Assembly (NCBI RefSeq): GCF_017603825.1
Contig: NZ_CP072014.1
Span: forward strand, 4,278,001 to 4,342,000
Direction: 5' to 3'
Source: Arthrobacter crystallopoietes
GTDB lineage: Bacteria > Actinomycetota > Actinomycetes > Actinomycetales > Micrococcaceae
Length of the DNA stretch: 64,000 nucleotides
The notes beneath the pieces are model-generated. The model was given only the letters and a program-made list of their open reading frames with translations. It did no database searches and was not told where the DNA came from. Position numbers and translations under genes: made by a program. Shown here in pieces: positions 1 to 8,127 of the stretch. How positions within the stretch are numbered: the first letter of the stretch is position 1; each line of letters starts with the position of its first letter.

Positions 1-730
1 CGGCGGCGAGGCCGGCCCCGCCGCCGGCAACCCGATCAAAGGTGCCGCAAATGGGTCTGGCGAAGCCGTTGCCGGCTCCGCGGATGCCGGCAACGGGAAC
101 GGCGCTACGGGGTCCGGTCCGACAGGCGCAGGCGAACCGGTACCGGTCACCGATGCTGCTGGCGCGAACGGAGACACCGGAACCGCCGGAAACACAAGGG
201 AAGCAGGTTCGGCGACCGGGCCGCCGGGCTCCAGACGTGACCCCGGCGATGCAGGCGATGCGCCCGGGGTGGAAGTGTGGGTCCGCCGGCTGTATACAGC
301 GCCCGGTACCGGGCAGCTGCTCGGAATGGATTCGCGGGCACGGTTGATGCCGGCCGGAATGCAGCGGGTCATCCAGGCCCGGGACCAGCTCTGCCGCACC
401 CCCTGGTGCGACGCGCCGATCCGCCACCACGACCACGTCGTGCCCTGGCGCAACGCCGGGGACACCAGCGAGATCAACGGGCAAGGCCTATGCGAAGCAT
501 GCAACCTCGCGAAAGAAGCCGACGGCTGGCACGCCCAAACCGTCCCCGGCCCACGGCACACCGTGGAAACCACCACCCCCACCGGACACACCTACCAATC
601 CACCGCACCAGCACTACCCGGCACACCACCGGCAACGGCAACAGAGCAACCGGACGAACTGCCCGAGCCGCTGTCAATCTTCGAACAGGCACTCGGCCAC
701 ATCGACTTCCTCTACCGCCCCGCCGCATAA
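1..730 (+). CDS. DUF222/HNH endonuclease-like protein, C-terminal part (5' truncated)
   Basis: The reading frame is open from base 2 to the TAA at 728-730, so the start lies outside the window. The C-terminal domain has the HNH pattern of 13E12-type proteins: a [15 protein letters not shown] segment, then HVVPW, an [10 protein letters not shown] segment and a following Lys. The two Cys pairs and the His pair are the expected zinc and catalytic positions. Roughly the first 85 visible residues are a Gly/Ala/Thr/Asn-rich, low-complexity linker, which fits the variable region between the DUF222 and HNH domains. Such proteins occur in many copies in Arthrobacter-like genomes and their physiological role is unclear. 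An internal ATG at 269 would give a shorter ORF, but the frame clearly continues upstream. Confidence 0.85.
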   Translation, partial: GGEAGPAAGNPIKGAANGSGEAVAGSADAGNGNGATGSGPTGAGEPVPVTDAAGANGDTGTAGNTREAGSATGPPGSRRDPGDAGDAPGVEVWVRRLYTAPGTGQLLGMDSRARLMPAGMQRVIQARDQLCRTPWCDAPIRHHDHVVPWRNAGDTSEINGQGLCEACNLAKEADGWHAQTVPGPRHTVETTTPTGHTYQSTAPALPGTPPATATEQPDELPEPLSIFEQALGHIDFLYRPAA

Positions 731-749
731 CAGGGAGGCAATCCCAAAC

Positions 750-2330
750 TCAGAGGTCGGCGAGAACCGATCCCGGGCTTTCAATAGCATCCGCTACGTA
801 TCGGAGGAAGCCGCCGGCTGTGCCACCATCGCAAACACGATGGTCGAAGGCCAGTGTCAGCTCGGTGATTTTCCGCACCGCCAACTGTCCATCGACGACC
901 CACGGCTTATCAATGATCCGGCCAATCCCAAGGATCGCCACTTCTGGGTAATTGATGATGGCTGCGCTGCCGTCCACTCCAAAGACCCCGTAGTTGTTCA
1001 GCGTAAAAGTTCCGCTGGTCAATTCTGCCGGAGTGGCTTTGCCTTCGCGGGCGACGGCAGTCAGTCGACGTATCTCGGCATCGAGTTCGCGTGCGCTGAG
1101 CTTGTCGGCCCTCCGGATGCTGGGAACCATTAGCCCCCGATCCGTTTGTGCTGCAAAGCCGAGGTTTACGCCGTCAAAGCCCACGATCTCATCGTTTTCT
1201 ACCCGAGTATTGAGTTCAGGGAATTTGGCCAGACCTGCAGTTACGAAACGGGCAATGAAAGCCAGGAGACCTGGCGTATTGTCTCCATCCCGCTTCTTTA
1301 GGGCAGCACGGATCTCAAGCAGCGCGGTGGCATCCACATCCACCCATACTGTGGCTTCCGGAATCTCCCGCCGGCTCTGCGCCATAGCTGCAGCTACCGT
1401 CCTCCGTACACCCTTCATAGGCGTGCGGGTAGCGATTCCAAGCCCAGTGCGTGCATCACCAGCACCGCCGCCAGCGGCAGTAGCAATGGAAGCGGCGTCG
1501 GCCGATCCCACCACCGCAGGGCTTTCGCTCAGGCCCGCAAGCGCCTCCTCAACGTCCCGTCGCAGGATCAGTCCACCGGGGCCCGAACCGTGTATCTCGG
1601 AAATACTGAGTCCACCGTCCCGGGCCAGTTTTCGCACCAGCGGTGAAATCACCTGCGGAGCCAGACCAATAGGTACCGTTCCGTTGGACGATCCCGCAGC
1701 TGCCGGAGTCCCTGGTTCACCGGCTTCGGCAGCTCGCACAGCCTGGGCTACGGCGGCCCGAGGCGCACGATCGGGCGCTGCAGCAACTGCAGGTGCTGCA
1801 GCGGGGACTGCCCGCGGCTCAGCAACAGGAGCGGCTGCCCCGACCCGCGCGCCGGCGCTCCCCTTTGGCCGACGGGTACGCTTGGCGCCACCATGGCCGC
1901 CGGGTGTTCCGTAGCCGATGAGAACGTTTCCGGATCCGCCGTCTTCTGCCTGCTCGGCCTGCTCAGCCGGGGCTTGGACGCCGGCCCGTTCCTCGTCCCG
2001 GTACGCTTCGGCGCCGGGATGTGCTTTGGCAGCGCGCGGCCCGCCGGCAGCTGCACTGGAACCCCCTGTTGCTCCGGCAGAACCGGCTCCTGCCGCGTCG
2101 ACGGAAATCAACGGTTTGCCGACATCAATGGTGTCCCCGGCCGCGCCATGCAACTCGGCGACGGTGCCAGCAAACGGACTGGGTACTTCCACCATGGACT
2201 TGGCGGTTTCGACTTCGGCGATAGGCTGATCGACCTTGATTTCATCGCCGACATTGACCAGCCAGTTGACCAGCTCAGCATCGGTCAGCCCTTCACCCAG
2301 ATCCGGGAGGTTGAATACCTGACGTGACAT
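750..2330 (-). CDS. bkdC: 2-oxoacid dehydrogenase E2 component, dihydrolipoamide acyltransferase
   Basis: This is the E2 core of a 2-oxoacid dehydrogenase complex, which transfers the acyl group from E1 to CoA through lipoyl-lysine. Of 526 residues, about the first 78 form one lipoyl domain (lysine in ETAKSMVEV). A long Ala/Gly/Pro-rich linker follows. A peripheral-subunit-binding domain sits near 230-265 (PLVRKLARDGG), and the C-terminal catalytic domain carries the DHRVCDGG active-site motif. I chose ATG 2330 because it lies two bases after the stop of the E1-beta gene and has GGAGG about 10 bases upstream; the longer frame to 2348 would overlap E1-beta. It is the last gene of the operon E1-alpha, E1-beta, E2. 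Branched-chain specificity is inferred from the Lrp-type neighbour; pyruvate or acetoin substrates cannot be excluded. No E3 gene is nearby. Confidence 0.9.
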   Translation of the reverse strand: MSRQVFNLPDLGEGLTDAELVNWLVNVGDEIKVDQPIAEVETAKSMVEVPSPFAGTVAELHGAAGDTIDVGKPLISVDAAGAGSAGATGGSSAAAGGPRAAKAHPGAEAYRDEERAGVQAPAEQAEQAEDGGSGNVLIGYGTPGGHGGAKRTRRPKGSAGARVGAAAPVAEPRAVPAAAPAVAAAPDRAPRAAVAQAVRAAEAGEPGTPAAAGSSNGTVPIGLAPQVISPLVRKLARDGGLSISEIHGSGPGGLILRRDVEEALAGLSESPAVVGSADAASIATAAGGGAGDARTGLGIATRTPMKGVRRTVAAAMAQSRREIPEATVWVDVDATALLEIRAALKKRDGDNTPGLLAFIARFVTAGLAKFPELNTRVENDEIVGFDGVNLGFAAQTDRGLMVPSIRRADKLSARELDAEIRRLTAVAREGKATPAELTSGTFTLNNYGVFGVDGSAAIINYPEVAILGIGRIIDKPWVVDGQLAVRKITELTLAFDHRVCDGGTAGGFLRYVADAIESPGSVLADL

Positions 2331-2332
2331 GG

Positions 2333-3325
2333 TTATGCGTCCTCCCACTGAAGATCATCCACGGCGTCGAGGATTCGGTCCACGCTGGGCAAATAGAACT
2401 GCTCCAGCTTCGGCGCAGGGTAAGGAATGTCAAAGCCGGTAACGCGCAGAACCGGCGCTGCCAGCGAGTGGAAACAGCGTTCCTGCACCCGGGCCACGAT
2501 TTCAGAGGCCACTGAGGCAAAGCCAGGGGCCTCCGCGATAACGACGGCGCGGCCCGTCTTACGCACGGACGCCGCCACTGTCTCGTCGTCGAAAGGAACG
2601 ATGGAACGCACGTCGATGACCTCCAGCGACCGGCCTTCTTCGGCAGCGGCGGCTGCGGCGTTCAACGCGGTGGATACCGAGGGACCGTAGGCAATCAGCG
2701 TGGCGTCGCTGCCTTCGCGCGCAACGACAGCACGGCCAAACGAGCCGACTGATTCGCGCAAGGACTCCAGCTCCAGGTCCTCCTTTGACCAGTACAGCTT
2801 CTTTGGCTCCAAGAACACCACCGGGTCCGGGTGGCGGATGGCCTCGCGGAGCATCGTATACGCGTCCTGCACTGTCGCCGGCGCCACCACCGTCAACCCG
2901 GGCGTGTGCGCATAGTAAGACTCGGAGGAGTCACAGTGGTGTTCCACTCCGCCGATGCCGCCCGCATAGGGAATGCGGATAACCATGGGCAGCTTGACCT
3001 TGCCCTTGGTCCGGTTCGGCATCTTGGCGACGTGCGAAACGACTTGTTCAAAGGCGGGGTAGGCAAAGGCATCGAACTGCATCTCCACCACCGGACGGAG
3101 CCCGTTCATCGCCATGCCGATGGCCATGCCCATAATGCCGGACTCGGCCAGCGGCGTGTCGAAGCAGCGTTCCTCGCCGAAGCGTGCCGTCAGGCCGTCG
3201 GTAATCCGGAAAACGCCGCCGAGAGGGCCGACATCTTCACCAAATACGACGACGGTCGAATCCGCCTCCATCTCATCGGCCAGTGCCGTGTTCAGCGCCT
3301 TGGCAAACGTCAGTGTTGTGCTCAT
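2333..3325 (-). CDS. bkdB: 2-oxoacid dehydrogenase E1 component, beta subunit
   Basis: This is the beta subunit of a heterotetrameric thiamine-diphosphate-dependent 2-oxoacid dehydrogenase; with the alpha subunit it decarboxylates the 2-oxoacid and reductively acylates the E2 lipoyl group. At 330 residues it is full length. The N-terminal half is the pyrimidine-binding domain (VFGEDVGPLGGVFRIT and the CFDTPLAESGIMGMAIG segment), followed by the transketolase C-terminal domain from about residue 200. The start ATG at 3325 is preceded on the minus strand by GGAGGAACCACC. It lies 23 bases after the alpha-subunit stop and overlaps the E2 translation-start region, so the three genes are surely co-transcribed. 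Branched-chain rather than pyruvate specificity rests on context only. Confidence 0.92.
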   Translation of the reverse strand: MSTTLTFAKALNTALADEMEADSTVVVFGEDVGPLGGVFRITDGLTARFGEERCFDTPLAESGIMGMAIGMAMNGLRPVVEMQFDAFAYPAFEQVVSHVAKMPNRTKGKVKLPMVIRIPYAGGIGGVEHHCDSSESYYAHTPGLTVVAPATVQDAYTMLREAIRHPDPVVFLEPKKLYWSKEDLELESLRESVGSFGRAVVAREGSDATLIAYGPSVSTALNAAAAAAEEGRSLEVIDVRSIVPFDDETVAASVRKTGRAVVIAEAPGFASVASEIVARVQERCFHSLAAPVLRVTGFDIPYPAPKLEQFYLPSVDRILDAVDDLQWEDA

Positions 3326-3348
3326 GGTGGTTCCTCCGGTGGTAGCAG

Positions 3349-4509
3349 CTAGGCCGGTTCGCGTGCCAGCTCGTCGCGCAGCTTGGCCGCCTGTTCGAGG
3401 AGCTGACTGGTCTTTTCGGTGAATACGTAGCGGAACAAGTCCTCCGGATCCACCTCGGACTCGGCGTTCAGTCCGTCCCGCATTGCAGCTGCCACCGTCT
3501 CCGCCTTCTCGGCAATGTTCTTTTCCACTTCTTCGTCCAGCAGGTTGAGGTCAGTCAGATAGGTGCGCATGCGCTGGATCGGATCCTTCGACACCCACTG
3601 CTGGACCTCGTCGTCTTTGCGGTAGCGGGTGGCATCGTCCGCGTTGGTGTGGGACTGCATGCGGTAGGTATGGGCTTCCACCAATGCCGGCCCGCCGCCG
3701 TCCCGCGCCCGCTCGACCGCCTTGCCCAGGACGGACAACAGCGCTGCAAGGTCATTACCGTCGACCCGCTCCCCCGGCATGCCATAACCAATGGCCTTAT
3801 GAGCTAACGACGGCGCTACGGTCTGGTGGTGCAACGGCACGGAGATGGCGTACTGGTTGTTTTGGACGAAAAACACCACGGGCACGTGGAAGACGGCTGC
3901 GAAGTTCAGTGCTTCATGGAAGTCGCCTTCGCTGGTTGCGCCGTCGCCGCACATGGCGACGACAACGGTGTTCTCGCCCTTGAGCTTGGCCGCGTGCGCC
4001 ACCCCGACGGCGTGCAGCAGCTGGGTGGCCAGCGGCGTGGCCTGAATGGAAACGTTATGTTCGTACGGGTCGTACCCGCTGTGCCAGTCGCCTCGCAGCA
4101 GGGTGAGCGCCTGGATGGGATCCACGCCCCGGGCCAGCACCGCAACAGTGTCGCGGTACGTAGGGAAGAGCCAGTCCTGCTTGTCGATGCAGACGGCTGC
4201 CGCAACCTGGCAGGCTTCCTGTCCGTGGGAGGACGGGTAGACGGCCATCCGGCCCTGGCGCACCAGCGCATTGGCCTGGTCATTGACACGACGGCCGACG
4301 ACGAGCTCCCGGTAGGCAGCCAGCAGGGCTTCGCCATCAGGCAGAGGGTATTTGTCGTTGTGGACGTGGCGGCCGTCCGGATCCACCAGCTGGACTGGCT
4401 GCGCGGATGGCAGCATATAGGACTCGGCGGTTGCCTGCTGATCCAGGTCTGGACGACGGGAGGGGTCCTGCATCGATCCCTCGAGCGGATTTCCGGTTGA
4501 GATAGTCAT
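3349..4509 (-). CDS. bkdA: 2-oxoacid dehydrogenase E1 component, alpha subunit
   Basis: This is the alpha subunit of the E1 heterotetramer and carries the thiamine diphosphate motif (CGDGATSEGDFHEALN ... QNNQYAIS, the GDG-X-N motif) in its middle third. The phosphorylation-loop equivalent YRMQSHTNADD is also visible. I chose ATG 4509 (386 residues, MTISTG) because GGGAG lies seven bases upstream; an in-frame ATG at 4566 would add 19 residues but has no good ribosome site and would extend into the promoter region. It is the first gene of a three-gene operon. The AT-richer stretch 4567-4727 separates it from a divergent Lrp/AsnC gene, the usual arrangement of bkd operons with their regulator. 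Confidence 0.9.
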   Translation of the reverse strand: MTISTGNPLEGSMQDPSRRPDLDQQATAESYMLPSAQPVQLVDPDGRHVHNDKYPLPDGEALLAAYRELVVGRRVNDQANALVRQGRMAVYPSSHGQEACQVAAAVCIDKQDWLFPTYRDTVAVLARGVDPIQALTLLRGDWHSGYDPYEHNVSIQATPLATQLLHAVGVAHAAKLKGENTVVVAMCGDGATSEGDFHEALNFAAVFHVPVVFFVQNNQYAISVPLHHQTVAPSLAHKAIGYGMPGERVDGNDLAALLSVLGKAVERARDGGGPALVEAHTYRMQSHTNADDATRYRKDDEVQQWVSKDPIQRMRTYLTDLNLLDEEVEKNIAEKAETVAAAMRDGLNAESEVDPEDLFRYVFTEKTSQLLEQAAKLRDELAREPA

Positions 4510-4649
4510 CGTTTGCTCCCTCGAATCCTTCGCATACTGTTGGCCGTCAGGCGGATAATCGTTCACCGCAGCTGTGCCGGAGAGTAGAAACTGTGTGGCT
4601 TTAGTATGCGTTCAGATGACTATTCGTATCCACTTCCACTAAAGATTAT

Positions 4650-4695
4650 GGAATTTTCAATCCCAAGGCCGTATTCTTATGGACGAATTGCAATT
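4650..4695. promoter_or_regulatory. AT-rich divergent promoter region with candidate Lrp-type sites
   Basis: Between the divergent bkd operon and the Lrp-family gene the sequence becomes AT-rich. It contains the imperfect palindrome GGAATTTTCAATCC (4650-4663) and the perfect palindrome AATTGCAATT (4686-4695). Lrp/AsnC proteins typically bind short AT-centred palindromes in the shared promoter, so these are reasonable operator candidates. No binding evidence exists in the sequence itself. Confidence 0.35.
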
Positions 4696-4727
4696 GTGAG
4701 CTGCCTAACTAAACGAGGTGTAGACGA

Positions 4728-5180
4728 ATGACAGATGGCGATTCGCCGAAGCTGGACGACATTGACCGGAAGATCCTGTCAGAGCTCACCCGGGACGGCC
4801 GGTTGTCGGTAACGTCTGTAGCCGAGAATGTGCACATCTCCCGCGCTCACGCGTATTCGCGTATCGCTCGTCTGACCGAAGCCGGAGTCCTGACGAAGTT
4901 CACGGCGTTGGTGGATCCGATCAAGGCCGGACTGAAGTCTTCGGCTTATGTGACCCTGAAGTTGCGCCAGCATTCCTGGCGCGAACTGCGGGAAGCGCTT
5001 CGAGCCATCCCGGAGGTGCATCACATCGCGCTCGTCGGCGGTAACTTTGACGTGATCCTGCTGGTGCGCGCCATAGATAACGTGGACCTGCGCCGGGTCA
5101 TTTTTGACCAGATCCAGTCAATGCCCGGGATTCTGGACACGCAGACGTTCCTCGTGTTCGAGGACCTCGACACTCGATAA
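4728..5180 (+). CDS. Lrp/AsnC family transcriptional regulator, likely regulator of the bkd operon
   Basis: A 150-residue protein of typical Lrp/AsnC size. The N-terminal winged HTH starts LDDIDRKILSELTRDGRLSV and has the recognition segment VHISRAHAYSRIARL. The C-terminal RAM/AsnC ligand domain follows (VHHIALVGGNFDVILLVRA). ATG 4728 has GAGGTG seven bases upstream. It is divergent from the 2-oxoacid dehydrogenase operon, so it probably senses an amino or oxo acid and controls that operon (BkdR-like). The target and ligand are inferred from context, not shown. Confidence 0.88.
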   Translation: MTDGDSPKLDDIDRKILSELTRDGRLSVTSVAENVHISRAHAYSRIARLTEAGVLTKFTALVDPIKAGLKSSAYVTLKLRQHSWRELREALRAIPEVHHIALVGGNFDVILLVRAIDNVDLRRVIFDQIQSMPGILDTQTFLVFEDLDTR

Positions 5181-5257
5181 CGGCCGGGTCGGGCGATAAA
5201 CCCAGGCCTATACGCCAGATCACTGATGGCCAACATTAAGAAGCGGCGTTAAACGGC

Positions 5258-5286
5258 AATGCCGCCGGGTTCGTCCCGGCGGCGTT
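5258..5286 (+). terminator. Rho-independent-type hairpin after the Lrp-family gene
   Basis: GCCGCCGGG (5261-5269) and CCCGGCGGC (5275-5283) form a perfect nine-pair stem with a TTCGT loop, extendable by A-T pairs at the base. It lies 80 bases after the regulator's stop. The T tract is short (GTT), as is common in high-GC actinobacteria. Confidence 0.65.
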
Positions 5287-5296
5287 CCCGCTAACC

Positions 5297-5388
5297 ATGG
5301 TCAGGGCTGGTGTGCTCCGACTGCAACAGCCTCGCGTCGCGGAACTGCCCTCCCCCATGTGGCCGCAGAAGCGGACCAGCCCTGCCAT
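5297..5388. repeat. Inverted repeat in a 338-bp intergenic region
   Basis: ATGGTCAGGGCTGGT (5297-5311) is complementary to ACCAGCCCTGCCAT (5375-5388) with one bulged base, enclosing about 63 bases. The whole stretch 5181-5518 has no convincing gene. The repeat may be a structured 3' region of the paa transcript, which ends nearby at 5519 on the minus strand, or the remains of a small mobile element. No target duplication was seen. Confidence 0.4.
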
Positions 5389-5518
5389 GCCTTGTGGGTT
5401 TCCCCAGCTCGGATCGTTTCATCGGTTTAGAAAATCAGTTTGATAAATTCTCTGCCCGGCCGTGAGACATGTCAAGGGTACGAAGGGATTGTAAGTCGGT
5501 GTGCCAGGTGGCGGCTAG

Positions 5519-6304
5519 CTAGCCCTTGAAGACTGGCTTGCGCTTTTCCTGGAACGCTTTGAAACCCTCAGCGTAGTCTTCGCTCTTGCACAGCTCGCCT
5601 TGGGCGGTGTTTTCCTCGTCGACGGCGGACCATAGTCCCAGTCGCTGGTCCCGGATGTTGGCCACCAGTTCCTTCGACGCACGGAAGGCCCCCGTTGCAC
5701 CTTGGGCAACCTTGGTCACCGTGGCGCGCGTGCTGTCCAGTAGCTCGTCCGCTGGCATGGTCCGGCTGAACAAGCCCGCACGGACAGCTTCTTCGCCGCT
5801 CATCAAATCAGCCGTGTAAATCAGATCCAGGGTGCGGTGGGCGCCGAGCCGCTCGGTGAACAACCAGTGGCCGCCGGAGTCAAGGGTGGCGCCAAGGTTG
5901 GCGAACGGCGAGCCGATTTTCGCATTGTCGGCAACGTAAACCACGTCGGTGGCAATGAGCAGTCCAAGTCCGACGCCGAGACATGCGCCTTGCGCCGCCG
6001 CGAACGTGGGTGCCGGGAAGGCCGCTATCTTTTTCAGCAGCGGCGTCACCAGATTGCCAAGGTAGCCATACGCGTCATCGGTTTCGGGCACGACGCCGGA
6101 GATGTCGCGTCCGGCGCAGAAGCCCCGGCCTTCACCGCGGAGCAGCAACGCACGGACGGAACCGTCAGCGGCGGCTGCGGCGGCGTCGTCGTACGCCTTT
6201 CCCAGCTCAGCCAAAGCGTCTTCATTGAGCGCGTTCATCTTCTGCGGCGCGTTCAGCACCACTTCGGCGACGTTGTTTTCGATCGACAACTCGATCATGC
6301 CCAC
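5519..6304 (-). CDS. paaG: Enoyl-CoA hydratase/isomerase, probable ring-1,2-epoxyphenylacetyl-CoA isomerase
   Basis: A 261-residue crotonase-fold protein. The oxyanion-hole segments RGFCAGRDISG and GACLGVGLGL are visible, and an Asp replaces the second hydratase Glu region (NLGATLDSGGHWL), as in isomerase-type members such as PaaG. It should convert the epoxide made by PaaABCE to oxepin-CoA. I chose the GTG at 6304 because GAAGGAG lies six bases upstream; an ATG two codons later is the alternative. It is the distal gene of the paaABCDE operon, 47 bases after paaE. A general enoyl-CoA hydratase role cannot be excluded, but position and residues favour PaaG. Confidence 0.8.
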   Translation of the reverse strand: MGMIELSIENNVAEVVLNAPQKMNALNEDALAELGKAYDDAAAAAADGSVRALLLRGEGRGFCAGRDISGVVPETDDAYGYLGNLVTPLLKKIAAFPAPTFAAAQGACLGVGLGLLIATDVVYVADNAKIGSPFANLGATLDSGGHWLFTERLGAHRTLDLIYTADLMSGEEAVRAGLFSRTMPADELLDSTRATVTKVAQGATGAFRASKELVANIRDQRLGLWSAVDEENTAQGELCKSEDYAEGFKAFQEKRKPVFKG

Positions 6305-6351
6305 GGTTTTCTCCTTCGGTGCAGGTGCAGTGCAGGTAAATTCAGCGGCGT

Positions 6352-7542
6352 TTACGCATCGTAGTTGACGGTGATTTCATCGCCGGTGGGACGGGTCTGG
6401 CAGGTCAGCACGTAGCCGCGCTCGATCTCTTCCGGCTCCAGCGCGTAGTTCTCCTCCATCTCGAACGTGCCGGAGACCACCTTGGCGCGACAGGTGCCGC
6501 AGACGCCGCCGGCGCAGGCGAAGGGAACGTCGGGACGGACGCGCAGTGCCGCATTGAGCACGGTTTCGCGGGCATGCTTGGGGCTGGCCACCTGGGCGGA
6601 GAGCCCGTCCAGCTGGAAGTTGATTTCGTAGTTGTCCGCGTTCGGATCCACCTCGACCGGTCGGCCGATGTTGCCCTGCGGCTTGTTTGGCTCGCCGGTG
6701 GTGAAGAGCTCGAAGCGGATTTTCTCCGCCGGAACTCCACGTTCGGCCAGGGTGTCGCGGCAGAGCTGGACCAATTCGAACGGACCGCAGAGGAACCACT
6801 CGTCGACGTCATCGGTGCGCAGCACTTCGTCGAAGAGGCTGGTGAGTTTTTCGGCGTCGATCCGGCCCGAAAGCAGCGGCGAGATGCGCTGTTCGCGGGA
6901 GAGCACGTGGTGCAGGCCAAAGCGTGCAGGATATTTGTCCTTGAGGTCCGCCAGTTCCTCCACGAACATGACGTCCATGGCGGCTTTGTTCGCATATACC
7001 AGGTCAAAACGGACGTTGTCGTTCGCGGCCAAAACGGTGCGGGCGATGGAGATCACCGGGGTGATGCCGGAACCGGCAGCGAACGCCACGAAAACGTCTT
7101 CGGCGTCCGTGTCGATGGCCTCCGGGTGGTTGATCTCCGTCATCTGGTGCTTGGAGATGAACGCTCCCGTGGGGCTCATGACGTCCAGGACGTCCCCGGC
7201 CTTGAGGTTCTCGTTGGCCCAGTTAGAGAACAGTCCGCCGATGTCGCGTTTGATCGCCACGCGGATCTCGCCTGGCCGCGGCTCGGCGCAAATGGAGTAG
7301 CTGCGCCGGACCTCCTGGCCTTCCATGGTGGTGCGCAGCGCTACGTACTGTCCGGGGACATAGTCGTAATGGCCTTGCAGCTCCTCGGGAACGGCGAACG
7401 TCACCTCGATGGCCTCGTCGGTGAGGCGGCGGACCTCGGCAACGCTCAACGGGTGGAAGGACCCACGCTTCTTGGCCGGCGCGTCGGTGGCGGTACCGCC
7501 GGAAGCGTCGGAAGCTGAGGCCGGCGATGTGGAAGTAGTCAT
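6352..7542 (-). CDS. paaE: Phenylacetyl-CoA 1,2-epoxidase reductase subunit
   Basis: The electron-transfer subunit passes electrons from NADPH to the di-iron oxygenase PaaA. The 396 residues contain an FAD-binding ferredoxin-reductase domain (QYVALRTTM, RRSYSICAEP), an NAD(P)-binding domain (AAGSGITPVISIA, FLCGPFELVQ), and a C-terminal plant-type [2Fe-2S] ferredoxin domain with CAGGVCGTCRAK plus a later Cys (VLTCQTRP). The N-terminus has about 30 extra Ser/Ala/Thr-rich residues. Its ATG directly abuts the paaD stop, so translation is coupled. It belongs to the operon paaA-B-C-D-E-paaG. Confidence 0.95.
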   Translation of the reverse strand: MTTSTSPASASDASGGTATDAPAKKRGSFHPLSVAEVRRLTDEAIEVTFAVPEELQGHYDYVPGQYVALRTTMEGQEVRRSYSICAEPRPGEIRVAIKRDIGGLFSNWANENLKAGDVLDVMSPTGAFISKHQMTEINHPEAIDTDAEDVFVAFAAGSGITPVISIARTVLAANDNVRFDLVYANKAAMDVMFVEELADLKDKYPARFGLHHVLSREQRISPLLSGRIDAEKLTSLFDEVLRTDDVDEWFLCGPFELVQLCRDTLAERGVPAEKIRFELFTTGEPNKPQGNIGRPVEVDPNADNYEINFQLDGLSAQVASPKHARETVLNAALRVRPDVPFACAGGVCGTCRAKVVSGTFEMEENYALEPEEIERGYVLTCQTRPTGDEITVNYDA

Positions 7543-8082
7543 TTAGAGCACCTTGAAGTAATCGAAAGGTTCTTTGCACTCATTGCACTGATAGAGCGCC
7601 TTGCAGGAGGTGGAGCCAAACCGGGTCAGTTCACGGGTGTTGAGCGAGTTGCACTGCGGGCATTTCACACTGAGGCCCAGGCTGATCGGACCGGTGCGGA
7701 GGGCAGCCATGCCGGTGGGCGGCGCAATGCCGTACTCCTCCAGCTTGGCCTTGCCCGAATCCGTCATCCAGTCCGTGGTCCAGGCCGGCGCCAAGACGAG
7801 CCTGACCCTCACGTCGCCGTAACCTTGTTCGCCAAGGGCGGCAACGACGTCGTCCTTGATGGCATCCATGGCGGGGCACCCGGAATAGGTGGGCGTGATG
7901 GTCACGTCCACTGCCGGGTTGCCGTTGTCGTCGAATTCTTCAGGCACGACGTCGACACTGCGCAGGATTCCCAGCTCGGCGATATTGATGACGGGAATCT
8001 CAGGGTCGCAGACCGTCGCCGCGATGTCCCAGGCACGGGCTGCTTCAGCCTCGGCCGGGCGCACTGCTGTGTTGGTAGACAT
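7543..8082 (-). CDS. paaD: Phenylacetate epoxidase iron-sulfur maturation-type protein
   Basis: A 179-residue MIP18/PaaD-family protein: an N-terminal DUF59 domain (VCDPEIPVINIAELGILRSV, TYSGCPAMDAI) followed by a C-terminal zinc-ribbon-like segment with Cys pairs (KCPQCNS, SCKALYQCNECK). Family members help assemble or repair the metal centres of the epoxidase rather than catalyse the reaction. It lies between paaC and paaE, 45 bases after paaC, and abuts paaE. Older naming calls this gene paaJ in some species. Confidence 0.93.
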   Translation of the reverse strand: MSTNTAVRPAEAEAARAWDIAATVCDPEIPVINIAELGILRSVDVVPEEFDDNGNPAVDVTITPTYSGCPAMDAIKDDVVAALGEQGYGDVRVRLVLAPAWTTDWMTDSGKAKLEEYGIAPPTGMAALRTGPISLGLSVKCPQCNSLNTRELTRFGSTSCKALYQCNECKEPFDYFKVL

Positions 8083-8127
8083 AACCTGCTCCGTTATCTT
8101 TTCTTGCTCGTCTTGGCTGTTGCCGGT

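Noticed and set aside
1-730. A 13E12-type mobile repeat
   Set aside because: Only one partial DUF222/HNH gene is visible, with no terminal repeats or target duplication, so a mobile element cannot be claimed.
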